64,000 bases of DNA from Torymus aiolomorphi. Lineage: Eukaryota > Arthropoda > Insecta > Hymenoptera > Torymidae. The first letter of the stretch is position 1. Every line of letters begins with the position of its first letter. The notes below the pieces were generated by a model. It was not told the DNA's origin. It searched no databases and worked only from the letters and a program-made list of their open reading frames with translations. Positions 44,957 to 57,524 of the stretch are shown here, piece after piece. The stretch spans positions 94,533,442 to 94,597,441 of the forward strand of contig CM070874.1 in NCBI GenBank assembly GCA_036365515.1. Direction: 5' to 3'. The translations under genes and the position numbers were made by a program.

Positions 44957-45835
44957 GCTTTAATAATTGAAAACATTGTAATAGAAATGGGACGCTGTTT
45001 CGGGGAATATTGATTCCTGCTTTTGCATTCGTAATTATACAACGGGCTGAGCGCGCGTGGTAACGAAACCGCCATTGATGCGCCCCGGCGGTCTTGAACA
45101 AATCAACGAAAATATCCATGATTGATTGCCGAAAAACAAATTTAATAAAAACAAGATTATGAGAATAAGATTACGCGCTATAATTGTGTGATTTGTTCGT
45201 TTGCGCCTTTTGTTTGAAAATTGTTTAAAGTAAAATAATGAAGTATCCGTGATTATTGATGATTTGGCCAGGAAACCATTAACCTTCTTACACTATACCG
45301 CACACAATACTTACGCACTTGACCACGGATAAGTAGAAAATTTTCCCTCAAAAGGCCGTTAATTTACCTGTAACAGAAAAAAGAGACGTGAGGATTAATA
45401 TTTCAGCGTTCGACATCATTTCCGAAGTCGCGATCGATGAATTATCGTCGTCGCCGCGTAGGTCATAATGAACGGGAAAAAGGGCAAGAAGGAGAGTGAA
45501 TGTTGAGGAAAAGCCGGAAGAATCGAACGGCTTTTTTCGCGGTGCGTCACGTCACGCAATTAATTACCGCATGATTTTCCCGCGTATACCATCAATAACG
45601 TGCTCGGACCTCCTCACAAAAATACATCGTCGCCGAGCGCGCGCGTATTTTTTTAATTTCTCGAGCATATACATTCAATCGTCTTTATCGGGACTACGCA
45701 CACGATGCACACGACGCAATGACTGATGAGGCCGGTGATTGATATGCGCGCGGCGAAAATCCGCTATCGGCGCAGGCAGTTGTCTCCCTCTCTTCTATGA
45801 GGATAACGACTACGTCAGGCCCTCTTGGGTAAGGC

Positions 45836-45910
45836 TGACTCTCTCTCTCTCTGTCTCTCTCTGTCTCTCTCTTTCTCTCTCTCTCGCTCGCTCTCTCTCC
45901 TCTCTCTTTT
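45836..45910. repeat. Imperfect (CT)n tract
   Basis: CT repeats broken by G and T at several places, about 75 bases. Confidence 0.95.
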
Positions 45911-46125
45911 CGGAGAGGGTCCTCCGGATAGCTCGAAGCTACCACTGCCTGATCGCGTGGCCATTTGTCTGGATCTCCAGCCATCGCTGCTCCTCGGCTT
46001 TCCGCTCGAATTCCCTCACCTCTCACTCCCGCGCACGCGCTCACACGTACACGAGATCTCTTCCTTCGGGGCTGCGCTGTCACTCCTTGAGTTTGGCTGG
46101 CTCATTCCCGTTCCACCCGTTTTCC

Positions 46126-46127
<2 letters not shown>

Positions 46128-46210
<83 letters not shown>
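46128..46210. repeat. (CT)n microsatellite
   Basis: About 83 bases of pure CT. Confidence 0.98.
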
Positions 46211-46212
<2 letters not shown>

Positions 46213-48867
46213 CCTCATATAAATGTCGCTGCGCGTGACTTTGGACGTGCAGGCGCCGAGGGACTTGGTGCTCTTTGTTAGTCGATCGTGTCCGGTAGCC
46301 GGACGATTAGCCGTGTGTATAGATGTGAAGGTCGAAGTCGGGCATGCAATAGGAGGGGAGTGGCGTGGTCAGCTCGATTCTTTTGAGGGTGTCAACGAGA
46401 CCGATCAAGAAACTATAGACGTTTATAAACTTGTTGGATTTTCGTGGTGAATATCGTTGGAGATGACGGTCGAAAAAGTCCTCTCCTACACTGATATTTT
46501 CATATGGTTGTTCCTTCTCGTCTTTGTTTTTAGAGTTTTGTATGGATAGATAAGCAGTGCATTGGCTGGCAAAATTTGCTAATGAATTTGGAAAGAAGCA
46601 CTATGCAGTGTTCAAGTAGGCTGTTTTCGGTATATAGAATGGAGTCATACCAAAATTGATATAACAATGTAACCATTTATAATAACTCGCGTGAAACGAA
46701 CTTGGAATTACATTACTTCCTAAAAAGAAAGAAATCCCATATTCGAAATTTCCTGCAATAAAACCTGTATTTCTCCCAAAAAGCACTTCCCAATCTAAAC
46801 TTTGAAGAGGAACAATCCGTATAATTTGATCCCGTGGATAATGTCGCTTAGATCTTCCAACCATACTCTAGCGTGAGAGCGGGAGGGGGGCAGAGTCCGC
46901 ATCCAGCGCGCCCGGCCGACTGTAAATTACCAAAGTGTGCTTAATCAGTGCTCGACACTTAATTGCTAATTCATCTTCTTGCGCCAGCGCGCCCAGGTAT
47001 TTGCCATTGCACTTGTCATCGAAAAGGCCTCGCTATTCCCCCGACGCTTGCATGCTGGCTATCGGATTCACCTAGTTGAAGGGATGCAATTTCCTCCGCG
47101 GACTCGAAATGCGTCGCGAACTTTGAGTTCGGTAGAGGAGACGCAGATCGCTCGCAATCCGCGATAGTTGGTGGATGTGGATGATTTTCTGATTTGGCTT
47201 GAGTGTCGAGAAGTTTGACGTGCCTTTTAATTCGTTTTTCGACCTTTTATTTTGGAAAAATTCGGAAAAGTCGTTTGAGCAGGTCTTGCAGGTTACATTG
47301 GGATATGCTGCTCTTACGAGATTCTCCATCCGCATAATTGCCGACTAAATGTATTTAACCACACAGTCGTATGTGGCAACTATTTATAATGTCGATAAAA
47401 GCTCAGCTACGTGAGCCCGATCGCGAGAAATGACGGGCGGTTCGGAAATGCCGCCCCGTCGAGTGCGTCGGCAAACTCGTTCCTTCTACGTTCCCGGGCT
47501 CCACGCAGACACCATCGACGCGCGGCGCCACCGGAGGACTGAAAGTCGATTTACGTCGGGCGAGATCCTGCGCGCAAGAGCTCGAACGGGAACACGATTT
47601 CGGGAAGCCGGGCGATGCCTCGGCTCGCTCGCCCGAGCATTTAAATAAACCTGGAGCGCGGGAGCAAGCCGTTCCACTTTCTGCAGCGGAACACTCCCGG
47701 CGCGCCGTAAATTCCATCTGCGCTTTCGCTAAGACGAGAGCGGTGTGCAGACCAAGTAGCAGGGTTATAGAGGCGGAGAATTTTGCCATTCGTGTTTTTC
47801 TTTTGCCGCGACGGCGTTGCTCTTCCTATGTCTGCGCGGGCAAATGAAGTTGTCCCTCTTCGTCCTGTAGAATGCGCACATAAACAGGAGGTTACGCTAC
47901 ACGGAACATCAAACGATCGTGTCGAACGGGCGTGTACGCGCGCTGACGCAGCACGAACTTTTAATGAATTTCGTGCTCGCGTTTTGTGTCTTGTCATTGT
48001 GCCAATCATAAATTACGCGCTCTAACGATGTGTCTTTTTTCGAACGCGCACGTGCGCCCGACCTTTTATTCGAGTGTATGCTTGAAATTTCGCGAGGGCG
48101 AGAACTTCATCCCCTCGGAAGTCGCATGGAAATTTTATGTATGATGCGTCGCGGTGCCGCGGCTTTCTTTTTGGATGCGTAGTTTCCGCTAGCGAACGTG
48201 CACGCGCCCCACGTCGGGGATCATTAGTTTCAGACGCGAGTTTTGCGATTTAGTTTGAGTTAGATGGTGGCCGAGTGCGCGTGCATTAGCGATTGAATCA
48301 GTTGCTGATGCGTGCAGACGTTATAAATAAAAAGTACCGTTTAAAAAGAACCTATAATGTTTATGTACCAGACAAGAAACATCAACATTTTTTCTTATTG
48401 ATTACAAATGTTTTAATATTCATCTTTAACAAATCATCCTTAAGGAAGAATCGGGCAAAACGGACAAAGAAAAAAATAAATAAAAATATATTAAATAAGA
48501 AAAGATTAAATAACTTTAAACATAGGTTGTTGATTTTTGCAGTTATTTTAGTTAGTTTTATGAAGGCAGCGGGTAAAATGAAATGGTCACAAATAAGTAG
48601 AGGTATCTTAACTTCTACGTTTATTGAAAATGGATGATCCCAGGCACCTTCATTATTATTATCATCATCATTATCAATCCAAGACATAGAAGAACGAAAA
48701 ATTACTGACACGAAAGCGGCGCAAACTCCGGCCACCATGCAGGTATTCTCCTCTCGGTCGGGCCTGGAAACCGCTGCAGCGGGCACGGGAGCTTATGTTT
48801 CTGAGTCCTGTGAGGTTATTATAAATGGTATTTTAAAGAAAGATTATATAATGCGTCAGCATACGAA

Positions 48868-49395
48868 ATGAACAGCATTACTTTCGCGGTACTCAGAACT
48901 ATATCTTCTTCCTTTTCTAAGGATAACATTCTTGAGGCACGCGTCTTGCGGGCTCGAGACCCGACTGGAATGAGTGGTAGCGAGACAGAGGGAAGCTTGA
49001 ACTTGCGATCTGGTGCACCGCCATCTTGTTTGGTTACGCTTAGCAGCTCTGACCTAGTCAGGGATGTCATTCGGACTAGGCGCGCGCTCACCAGTAGCTA
49101 TTTAACAACTAATGATATCGATTCCGAACTGCTTGGTCCGGTGCCGGCTGCCTGCATGTCAAATCATAAAATTTTCATTAATGAAAAATTAACTCATGAG
49201 AAGTTTCGGGCTTTTAAAAGTCTGAGGTCCATCGCCCAGAAAATGGGCTGTAAGTATATTTGGCTTTCCGGCGGTAGATTGCTGGCTAGGTACAAGGGAG
49301 ATGAGCGTGCGCGCACGTTCGTCACAGCCGCTGACTTGCAGACCATTCACACGGCGTGCCAAGCTGCTTTCAGCCAACTTGAAACGAAAGCATGA
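48868..49395 (+). CDS. LINE ORF1 protein, C-terminal part
   Basis: ORF1 of this type binds element RNA. The 175-codon frame ends with NHKIFINEKLTHEKFRAFKSLRSIAQKMGCKYIWLSGGRLLARYKGDERARTF in order. The pattern INE-LT----LF..AR--A---GYK-VW---GR is the conserved C-terminal domain of ORF1 in many arthropod LINEs. The N-terminal coiled-coil part is short or lost. ORF2 begins about 180 bases later. Confidence 0.65.
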   Translation: MNSITFAVLRTISSSFSKDNILEARVLRARDPTGMSGSETEGSLNLRSGAPPSCLVTLSSSDLVRDVIRTRRALTSSYLTTNDIDSELLGPVPAACMSNHKIFINEKLTHEKFRAFKSLRSIAQKMGCKYIWLSGGRLLARYKGDERARTFVTAADLQTIHTACQAAFSQLETKA

Positions 49396-49575
49396 AATGG
49401 TGCAACTATTAGCAGTAACAAGGTAAACAGGAAGCAGGGAGCAGCACAGGCTACTGGGTTGGCGCAGGCTCCGTGACTAAGGCGGTTACCTGCTAAAGGG
49501 ACGAGGGATGGCAGTTTTCTTAAGGCGGGGTTCTTAAACATAAATTCCATAAGATCACGTCTAAACAACCTCCAC

Positions 49576-50793
49576 ATGTATCTGGCTGAGGATCCCCCCT
49601 ACCACTTCTTTGGAATCGCAGAGACTTGGCTGGTTTCGGTTGTCGACGACAGTGTCATTCAAATTGCTGGCTACTCTGTGGTCAGACAAAATCGCAATAC
49701 AAATGGTGGCGGAGTTGCCCTGTATGTGCGCAATGACTACAAAATTAAAATACTAACTTTCTCTAACACTCAAGTACTGGGAAAACCCTCTACTCCTGAG
49801 TATTTATTTTGTCATGCACAGAGAGGCGATTCTGCACCCATTTTAATTGGTGTCATTTATAGATCTCCCCACATAACTATACAAAAAGACACCGACTTTT
49901 TTAGCGTTTTGCGTGATCTTGCCTGTGAGTATAGCCACAAATTTATCATGGGGGATTTGAATGCTGATATTGTCGTCGATGGTTGACGCTGATGCGTATA
50001 CTGTTAGGAATCTTGCCAAGGAGTTGGCTTTACAAATTGTTCAACATGGTCCAACCCATTACAAAACGCCAACATCTTTCGTGTTTGAAATTCCGAATGT
50101 ATGGGTCTGAAGTTTGCAACGTTGTAGCGCAACGAAATAAAAAAATATTTGATTTTACTTCAAGTTTATAATAATTAATATTAATTTTGCGTATAGATTT
50201 ATTATTTTATAGTCTCAAAAAAGTTTATAACAAAGATTTAGATAGAATTTCCGTTGTTTAACAACTTTAATCAATTGTAAAATATTATTTCGTTGCACTC
50301 CAACGATGCAAACTTCAGACCCATCCGAACGTTCATAATGAACGAAATATTATAATTTAAAGTTTCTAATTTTGGTTGGAATTCGTGTGTGGTTTAAGTA
50401 GTGACTGCAAGAGTGAGAAGTGAAGGGATACAGTTACTATCATTTTTTAAATGAATTAAGTAGCCAAATTCGGCTAACTCTGAAAATGGCAAAAATCTTT
50501 CGTTTAGTATGAACATTTGAAATTTCAAGTACACAACATTTCACACATGGATCGACTTGATCCTCACGGACGAAAATGACGAAGTGCTAGCGTATGAGAA
50601 TGAATGCTTGCCCAGCTTCGGTAAACACGCTATTATCGACGTTACTATTAATAATTTCGTTCCAGCACCTGTAAGGGAATCTTTTTCTTGCAGGAATTTT
50701 AAAAATATTTGTTTTGATACATTAAATGAGCTGCTGGTTAGCTGTGATTGTTTTCAACTTCACGTAGCTTTGCACAGAATCGACCGATTTTAA
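49576..50793 (+). pseudogene. LINE ORF2 endonuclease domain, interrupted
   Basis: The APE-type endonuclease nicks the target. Visible boxes: FFGIAETWL (catalytic Glu), NTNGGGVALYVRNDYKI, LIGVIYRSPH, FIMGDLNADI and, after the MITE, HTWIDLILTDEN and FGKHAIIDVTIN (the SDH-like box reads GKHA). A TGA follows VVDG at 49984-49986 with the next frame continuing, so one frameshift lies there. The domain ends at about 50750, where another insertion begins. Confidence 0.8.
50081..50534. mobile_element. hAT-like MITE, 454 bp
   Basis: Begins GTGTTTGAAATTCCGAATGT and ends with the related inverse (AACATTTGAAATTTCAAGTACAC). It is flanked by AACATCTTTC at 50071-50080 and AACATTTC at 50535-50542. Keeping only the right copy restores the endonuclease frame across TPTFHTWIDL, so AACATTTC is the original 8-bp target. 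An inner palindrome pairs TGGGTCTGAAGTTTGCA with TGCAAACTTCAGACCCA. No coding frame. Confidence 0.8.
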
Positions 50794-52562
50794 CGATTCT
50801 CATCTCAAATTAAAGCTCTATTCTTCAACTTTAATCGCTTTTTTGTGGAATTTGGTTTGGCCTCTTCAATAGTTTGCTATTGGTTAATCATCAATGACTA
50901 CTTTTCGTCCATTTTTCCCATGTTAAATTTCCATAAGAAAAATTGATTTCGTCGGCAAAAAAGTTTGGCAACGGATAATGAGTGTACACGAGTATTTTCA
51001 TGTTGGGGGACCCCCAAAGAACCGAAAAAACCTTATGTGGTAAGTGTGCCCTCAAAAAAAATTTTTTCCGTTTTTGTACCCCAGTTGTTGTCTGTAGTCC
51101 GCAGATTTGCACATATAACTATATATAGATAACTTCCAGTCAATCTCATATGTTATTTATTATATATAATAATATATAGTTATATATAATAATATTTCCA
51201 ACTTGTAACGGTTTTAATCAGGAATCGAAAAATAATAAATATTTCCGTTGTTTGTACATAATAGTACACTATCACTACAATCCCACTCTGATTCCTGCTG
51301 TTGTTCGATGAGGCCAGTTCACTTTCACGATACCTATTTACAGAACCGTTGCCGCGTGACGAGGATTTGGGCGTACAGTGCGTTCATTATCCAGTGCTGC
51401 ATCATAGTGCGATCTCATGGATCCCTACTGCAGAACACCTGGATCTTTGTCACCGTGGAGTCCTAGTGACCCCACTACCGATGCTGTCTGATCATCCCCA
51501 CGCAACACCTCCTAATCATTTACCAATACCGTTCTATGCCGTCACGCATGAGCTCACAACTACGATCACGTATATTTTCCACGTGATCGTTGTTGAATCG
51601 ACCGGAACTCGAGCGCGACTGCCTGTTGTCTAAGTGAGCGCATGCAGCCCGCGAGTCGCATGCTCTCGTCACCCCCCCCCCCCGCTACACCGGTGCGCCA
51701 CGTCGCTCGGGCGCTTTCGGACTACTACGTGACTCGAGCGCTTCCTCCGCTCTCTACAGCGCAACTACTGCGATTTTTAGGAATTTCTGACCACTGCTTA
51801 CGTTTTCGTTCTGTTCGCAACATCAACACTCGCTCAGCTTACAAGCGAATACGGTTTTATTTATTTAAATTTATTCATTTTTATTCAATAACGAGTGTGA
51901 AGGTAAATATAAGCGAAAAATATCAGCATGCAAGTTAACACGTGTAACGGTCTTAATCAGGAATTCACAAATTAAATAGCACTTTAGTTCCTTGTACATA
52001 GTTGCGATTAGAAGTTGTAATAGTTTCATAACGCACGAAAATAAAAGAAGGCTTGTACTCCACGCAAAGCGATATGAACCTCTCAATATTCAAGTCGCAA
52101 CGCGAGCTTTATTCGATCCCACTAATATTTTATTATTTCGAATAGCTAGCGTTTCGTCCCAAGTCTGTCGGCTGGACTTGTCAATAAGGCATAGTGCGAA
52201 CCGATCCTGCCTTAGACACTGGAATTCCGAGTCAATTCCTCCTGAATCCCTCATGCACCATGCTTTGTTACAATTACAATTCCTATTGTTGTTCGATGAA
52301 GTCAGTCCCGTCTCACGATATCTATGTACGGGACCGTTGTCGCGTGGCGATGATACGAACGTACAATGCGTTTTGAAGTCGGCGACTATTATCCGGTGGT
52401 ACATCATCGCTGTGATCTCATGGATGGATCCCTACTGCGGGCAGCTCCTATTCTGTAACCCATACCGCCCTACTGTACTGGGTCACTCACGAGCTCACAA
52501 CTACGATCACGTGTACCTTCCACGTGATCGTTGTTGACTCGACCGAAGCTCGACCGCGACTG

Positions 52563-53963
52563 CACAGAAATAAGTTCGCAGCTACGGTGGCGCTGCGCGT
52601 CAGTGGCGGGGTCGGTGTAATTTACACGACAAAAGACGGTGCCTGCGCTGCGCGGTGGCGTGCGTGTCACTATGTTTACTGTTGTCTCGCACCGCGGCGG
52701 ATGCTGCGATGCACGGGTTTTTCAATGCAGCCACGCTCGGAATCCGCTCAAGAGTTTGGCATAGGATGCGAATTAGGAAATCGCACGGAATGGTTGAGGA
52801 ATCTTAGAAACGAAATAATCAAGACAATATCTAATGAAAATTTAAATTTTATTTCATAATAAATGATATTGTTACAATAAACAAGACAATTTCTTGTTCA
52901 AATAACAAACACGGTAGTTCATTTGCTAGTAAGTCGTAAAGCAAAATAATGAGTGTAAAAACCTATAGTACTTCATGTTATGAATTGAAATATGATTTCA
53001 TTATCGACAAAAAAATTTTACATAGTTTTTCAAACATTGGTATGTTATTTGAAGAATTGATTACAATAATAGTATCTTTAGCGTAAATGAAATTATTGAT
53101 AATTACAGTTTGAATTGCGTACTTTACTTTTGGTGATAAGAATATAATATTTACTGAATCATCTAATATTTTACATCTAATCATGGAGTAAGAAATGAAA
53201 TTTTGTTCCAAAGATCACTTATTTATTTATCTATTTATAAAAATTATACGGGACTTTCTTAAGCATACTAAATTAATATACAGCCTATATATAGTACTGT
53301 ATAGTACTGAGCTATATAAAATATAATATAAGAAATAAACATAAAAATTAATCACAATGTTTTTGAGATAGAGCGAGTACATATCATTAAATTCGGTTAT
53401 TGAAGTTTCCACTTGTAAAATATCTGAGTATTTTAAAATTGGTGCAGTCATAATATGAAAAATTTTTGTTGTCGATAATCAAGTCATATTTCAATACATC
53501 AAAATTAAGTAATTACTATAGGTTTTTATACTCATTATTTTGCTTACAGTGTGAATTTTATCGAGGATCAGGACTATAGTGTTGCGTACGACTTACTAGC
53601 AAATGAGCAACCGTGTTTGTTATTTGCACAAAAAGATGTCTTGTTTATTGTAACAAGGCATTTATTATGAAATAGAATTTAAATTTTCATTAGGTATTGT
53701 CTTGATTATTTCATTTGTAAGATTCCCAAACCATTCCGTGCGTTTTCCTAACTCGCATCATATGCCAAACTCTTGACCAGATTCCGAGCGCGGCTGCATT
53801 GAAAAACCCGTGCGTTGCAGCATTCGTCGCGGTGCGAGACAGCAGTAAACACAGTGACACGCATGCCACCGCGTGGCGCAGGCACCGTCTTTTGTTGTGT
53901 AAATTACACCGACCCCGCCACTGACGCGCAGCGCCACCGTAGCTGCGAACTTCTTTCCGTGTG
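52563..53963. mobile_element. Foldback element, CACGGAAAGAAGTT-type terminus
   Basis: The left arm from GCACAGAAATAAGTTCGCAG and the right arm ending GCTGCGAACTTCTTTCCGTGTGC are inverted copies over roughly 470-500 bases, including CTACGGTGGCGCTGCGCGTCA. The centre, about 53035-53470, is unique and AT-rich. Frames in the two arms are mirror copies, not genes. Confidence 0.75.
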
Positions 53964-54041
53964 CGAAACGAGCGCGGCACATCAGCATTCGCGCGCCGCG
54001 TGCGCTCCCTATACTACTCGCGCGACCCCCACCACGCCAAC

Positions 54042-56872
54042 TAGTCTAGGAGCTGGGTACCGTCCAGTATGCAATAATATGTCCCCGGGTAAAAACAGGT
54101 GTTTCTTATAGATTTTGACCCGTAGAATCCGAATATCGAGGTTAAAATTCGAAAAAAGTGGTAGAAATTGTTTAAAACGCATTTGTTTAAACAAATAACA
54201 AACTGTTATTTTTTGTCGGGATAATTTTTTTATGAAAATTTAGGCTATTTTAAGACGAAATGCCCCTTAGCATTTTTTTTTCATAAAATCGATATTTCAA
54301 AAGTTATGAATTTTTGAAGTTTGATTTTTACATTTTTTTTGCAACGTTGATTAACAATAACTTTGGAAAAAATCAACTTTTTTTTAAAATGAAAGTTTCC
54401 TCTTATTCTTTGAGATGAAAACTATCATATTCATTTGTATTATTTCAAGTCTTACGTTGTTAACTATTTATTTCGTTATTTAACAAATACTGCTTTTTCG
54501 ATATTTCCAAGCACTATTTCAATACACGGTTGGAGTAACGCGTGCATCCAGGGCTTTTCAAGATCATTTTATTTGAAAGTTAAACCAATACCTAACTATT
54601 GGTGCGATTGCAAACCAATTTTAATGTCTAATAAATAAACAACTTATTGTTTAAACAAAGAAAAAACAATTATCAACATTTGACTTTTTCATACATAATA
54701 TACGAGGAAATAAAAATAATAGCACCATTGGAAAAAGCAGGAAAAAATCTATCGATATGTCCTTAGTTCTTTTTTCAGAGACTTGGTACACGATTATTAG
54801 CGAATTGAATAGAGCGTGCACTTAAGGGGGTTCATCCAATTTTCAGTTTATTTAGGAAGTCTTTGAAACTTTTTTCACATGTACCTGACATCATTATCTA
54901 TATGATATCCTCACAAAAAAGAGCCTAGCTTCACCGTTATCGAGATATTAATTGTCAAATTTGAGCATTTTAACATGGCGTCTTATGGGACGCACATGCG
55001 CGAAAGATCGATTCAGTCTATAACTTCAAAGATACATTTAGCGTTTGTCTGAAAAACTAATATGTTATTAAGATCAATAATTAGAATATCATATTACAAG
55101 TTCAGAGATCCTAGCTTCACCGTTTTTAAGATATTGTAGTTGAATGTATGGAATTTTAGGTGCACGGCCGCGCGTGCAGACGACGCTGGAGCGGTGGGGG
55201 AACACACAGACGAGCGCCGCTCTGTGTGTACGCTCACAGACGGCACGAAGCTATGTGTATGTGTCAGTCCCGTATAAACACGCGCTCTGTCTACAAGAGT
55301 GGGGGCCCCATGCGAGCAAGCCTGTGCGCGCGGTGCGGGGTGACATTGATTCTTGATACGTTCCTGGTTGGATGAACTTAAACGTGCCGTATGCACGGGT
55401 GCGAGGGGCTCGCGCGGACCCTCGGCGCTGTCTTTTTCATGTTGTTACTTTTAAACCCTTTATTTCTCCAACTTCTCCAAGATAGGGTTTTGAAGCTTAA
55501 AAGTTGTACTTTCCAATGGTGTAGTTTATTTTGAAAAAAAGCATGATATACTTTGAGAAAAATGGCTTTCAATATTCAACTCGAGTTTTCGTCCGGAAGA
55601 AAGCGTTTCGCAATAAAAACAATGGCACCATTGGAAAGTGCAGGAAAAAATCTATCGATATAGGTCCTTGGTTTTTTTTTCAAAGACGCAGCATACGATT
55701 ATGAACGAGTTAAACAGAGCGCCTTTTACGCGAAAAAAGGCACCGCGCGCGCTCGGTGGCCCGTTTCTGCTGGACGCTCCCATGTATAAAAATGAATAAC
55801 TAAGTAAAATATAATATTATTTGTATTTATTTTTACACGTTTCATTTTTTTGACAGAAACAGAAGTAACACAACAACATGAGGTTTTAATGCATGCTTTA
55901 TAATGACAGTTCTGAAAAAAGTTTTAATTTTATTACCCCCTATGGATGATTTTGTGCCGAACTGCCAATGTAAAGCATGCATCAAAAACTCATGTTGTTG
56001 TGTTCGAGCAGCGATTGCATGTTGTTCATTCTGTTTCTGTCAGAAAAATGAAACGTGTAAAAATAAATATAAATAATATTATATTTTACTTAGTTATTCA
56101 TTTTTATACATGTATTTATATTTAAATTAAATATTTGTTCTTGTATAATTTGTTTTCATTATTTCTTGACATTACCTTAATTTCATATTTTTGAGTAAAC
56201 GAAATGTAATATATTATGTATGAAAAAGTCAAATGTTGATAATTGTTTTTTTCTTTATTTAAACAATAAGTTGTTTATTTATTAGATATTAAAATTGGTT
56301 TGCAATCGCACCAATAGTTAGATATTGGTTTAACTTTCAAATATAATGATTTTGAAAAGCCCTGGATGCGCGCGTTACTCCAACCGTGTATTGAAATAGT
56401 GCTTGGAAATATCGAAAAAGCAGTATTTGTTAAATAACGAAATAAATAGTTAACAACGTAAGACTTGAAATAATACAAATGAATATGATAGTTTTCATCT
56501 CAAAGAATAAAAGGAAACTTTCATTTTTAAAAAAAGTTGATTTTTTCCAAAGTTATTGTTAATCAAAGTTGCAAAAAAAACGTAAAAATCAAACTTCAAA
56601 AATTCATAACTTTTGAAATATCGATTTTATGAAAAAAATGCTAAGGGGCATTTCGTCTTAAAATAGCCTAAATTTTCATAAAAAAATTATCCCGACAAAA
56701 AATAATAACAGTTTCTTATTTGTTTAAACAAATGCGTTTTAAACCATTTCTACCACTTTTTTCGAATTTTAACCTCGATATTCGGATTCTACGGGTCAAA
56801 ATCTATAAGAAACACCTGTTTTTACCCAGGGACATATTATTGCATATGGGACGGTACCCAGCTCCTAGACTA
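54042..56872. mobile_element. TIR element, 2.8 kb, 3-bp target duplication
   Basis: TAGTCTAGGAGCTGGGTACC at 54042 and its inverse ending at 56872 bound arms of about 670 bases that are nearly identical (54042-54710 and 56200-56872). AAC flanks both ends (54039-54041 and 56873-56875). The identical 67-codon frames in the two arms are a by-product of this symmetry. The centre holds duplicated segments beginning CACCATTGGAAAAAGCAGG and CACCATTGGAAAGTGCAGG and a nested hairpin. No transposase is present. Superfamily uncertain. Confidence 0.75.
55789..56104. mobile_element. Nested 316-bp hairpin element
   Basis: AATGAATAACTAAGTAAAAT near 55789 is mirrored by ATTTTACTTAGTTATTCATT ending about 56104. 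Arms of about 110-120 bases pair, including AAACAGAA and AACACAACAACATGAG-type segments. Inserted in the centre of the larger TIR element. Confidence 0.75.
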
Positions 56873-57060
56873 AACGCTCCATGCCGTTCGGGCGCTTTCG
56901 TGGCTCGCGCGCTCTCCCCGCTCCCAGCAGCGTAACTGCCGCGACTTCTGGGAATTTCTGATCCTGCTTATGTTTTCATCCTTTTCTCAACATCAATATT
57001 CGCCTAGCTTACACATGCATACAGTTTTAAATAATGTTATATTCCTTTTTATTCTACTCT

Positions 57061-57520
57061 CGAATTAATTATTTAATTTTTATACTCGACATTAATTTCT
57101 ATATTTACAATAATCTTTGATTTTATTGGTTTCCTAATTGAATTCTGTATTTATATAGCTTAATGTATCAAAGGGCGCGGCAGCACCCTGCTTGGCGAGT
57201 ATAAGGAACGAAGTGACGGACGAGTGGGCGATGACGCACCCTTTATTCATTGGATTGGGTGTCTACCCTTACTTTTTTTCATCATATTTCCCTTATCAAC
57301 ATTTTATATGTTGTACATAGATACCACACATAAGCTAGTTAATTAGAAAGCATTTTTAATTACTACTTCTATCCGCAACAACACGTTTTTATTTCTAAAC
57401 ATCAATATGGCAATATTATATTATATGCTTATATAAGGTCAAAATCAATATATGTCTATATATGATAATATATATTTATATATAAATTATATATAATCAT
57501 ATATAAAACTTTTTTACTCG
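57061..57520. other. Unassigned right part of the inserted block
   Basis: AT-rich, with a GC-richer stretch at 57175-57245 and ATATAT-type simple sequence at 57440-57510. The LINE resumes after it. No gene. Confidence 0.4.
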
Positions 57521-57524
57521 GGCG

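Larger units (their letters stand above)
44546..48860. other. Host-like DNA with CT microsatellites, no supported gene
   Basis: Composition is closer to balanced and there is little repetition apart from CT tracts. Frames here are short, overlap on both strands, or encode SLSL/ERER. A minus frame at 46601-46864 (VGRSKRHYPRDQIIRIVPLQ) reads like protein text but has no family I can name. It may hold regulatory DNA or untranslated exons; I cannot show this. Confidence 0.4.
51213..57060 (+). mobile_element. LTR-like direct repeats with nested insertions
   Basis: Copy A starts TGTAACGGTTTTAATCAGGAA at 51213; copy B starts TGTAACGGTCTTAATCAGGAA at 51944. Both contain GAGCTCACAACTACGATCACG and TCCACGTGATCGTTGTTGA. 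Copy B is cut at about 52562 by a foldback and at 54041 by a TIR element, with its own pieces at 53964-54041 and 56873-57060 (GGAATTTCTGA, AACATCAA). Copy A is continuous to 51943. They may be LTRs of one element or a tandem duplication; no coding region lies between them. Confidence 0.6.

Noticed and set aside
45739..46281. Open frames rich in SL or ER over CT tracts (also 44753-45119)
   Set aside because: Produced by CT microsatellites; no conserved domain outside the tract.
46601..46864. Minus-strand 87-codon frame as a host gene exon
   Set aside because: Reads like protein text, but I recognise no family and see no supporting splice partner.
47403..48025. Overlapping GC-rich frames on both strands
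   Set aside because: Several overlapping arginine/serine-rich frames without a motif; typical of GC-rich non-coding DNA.
54435..56478. Two almost identical 67-codon frames on opposite strands
   Set aside because: They are the two arms of one terminal inverted repeat, not duplicated genes.
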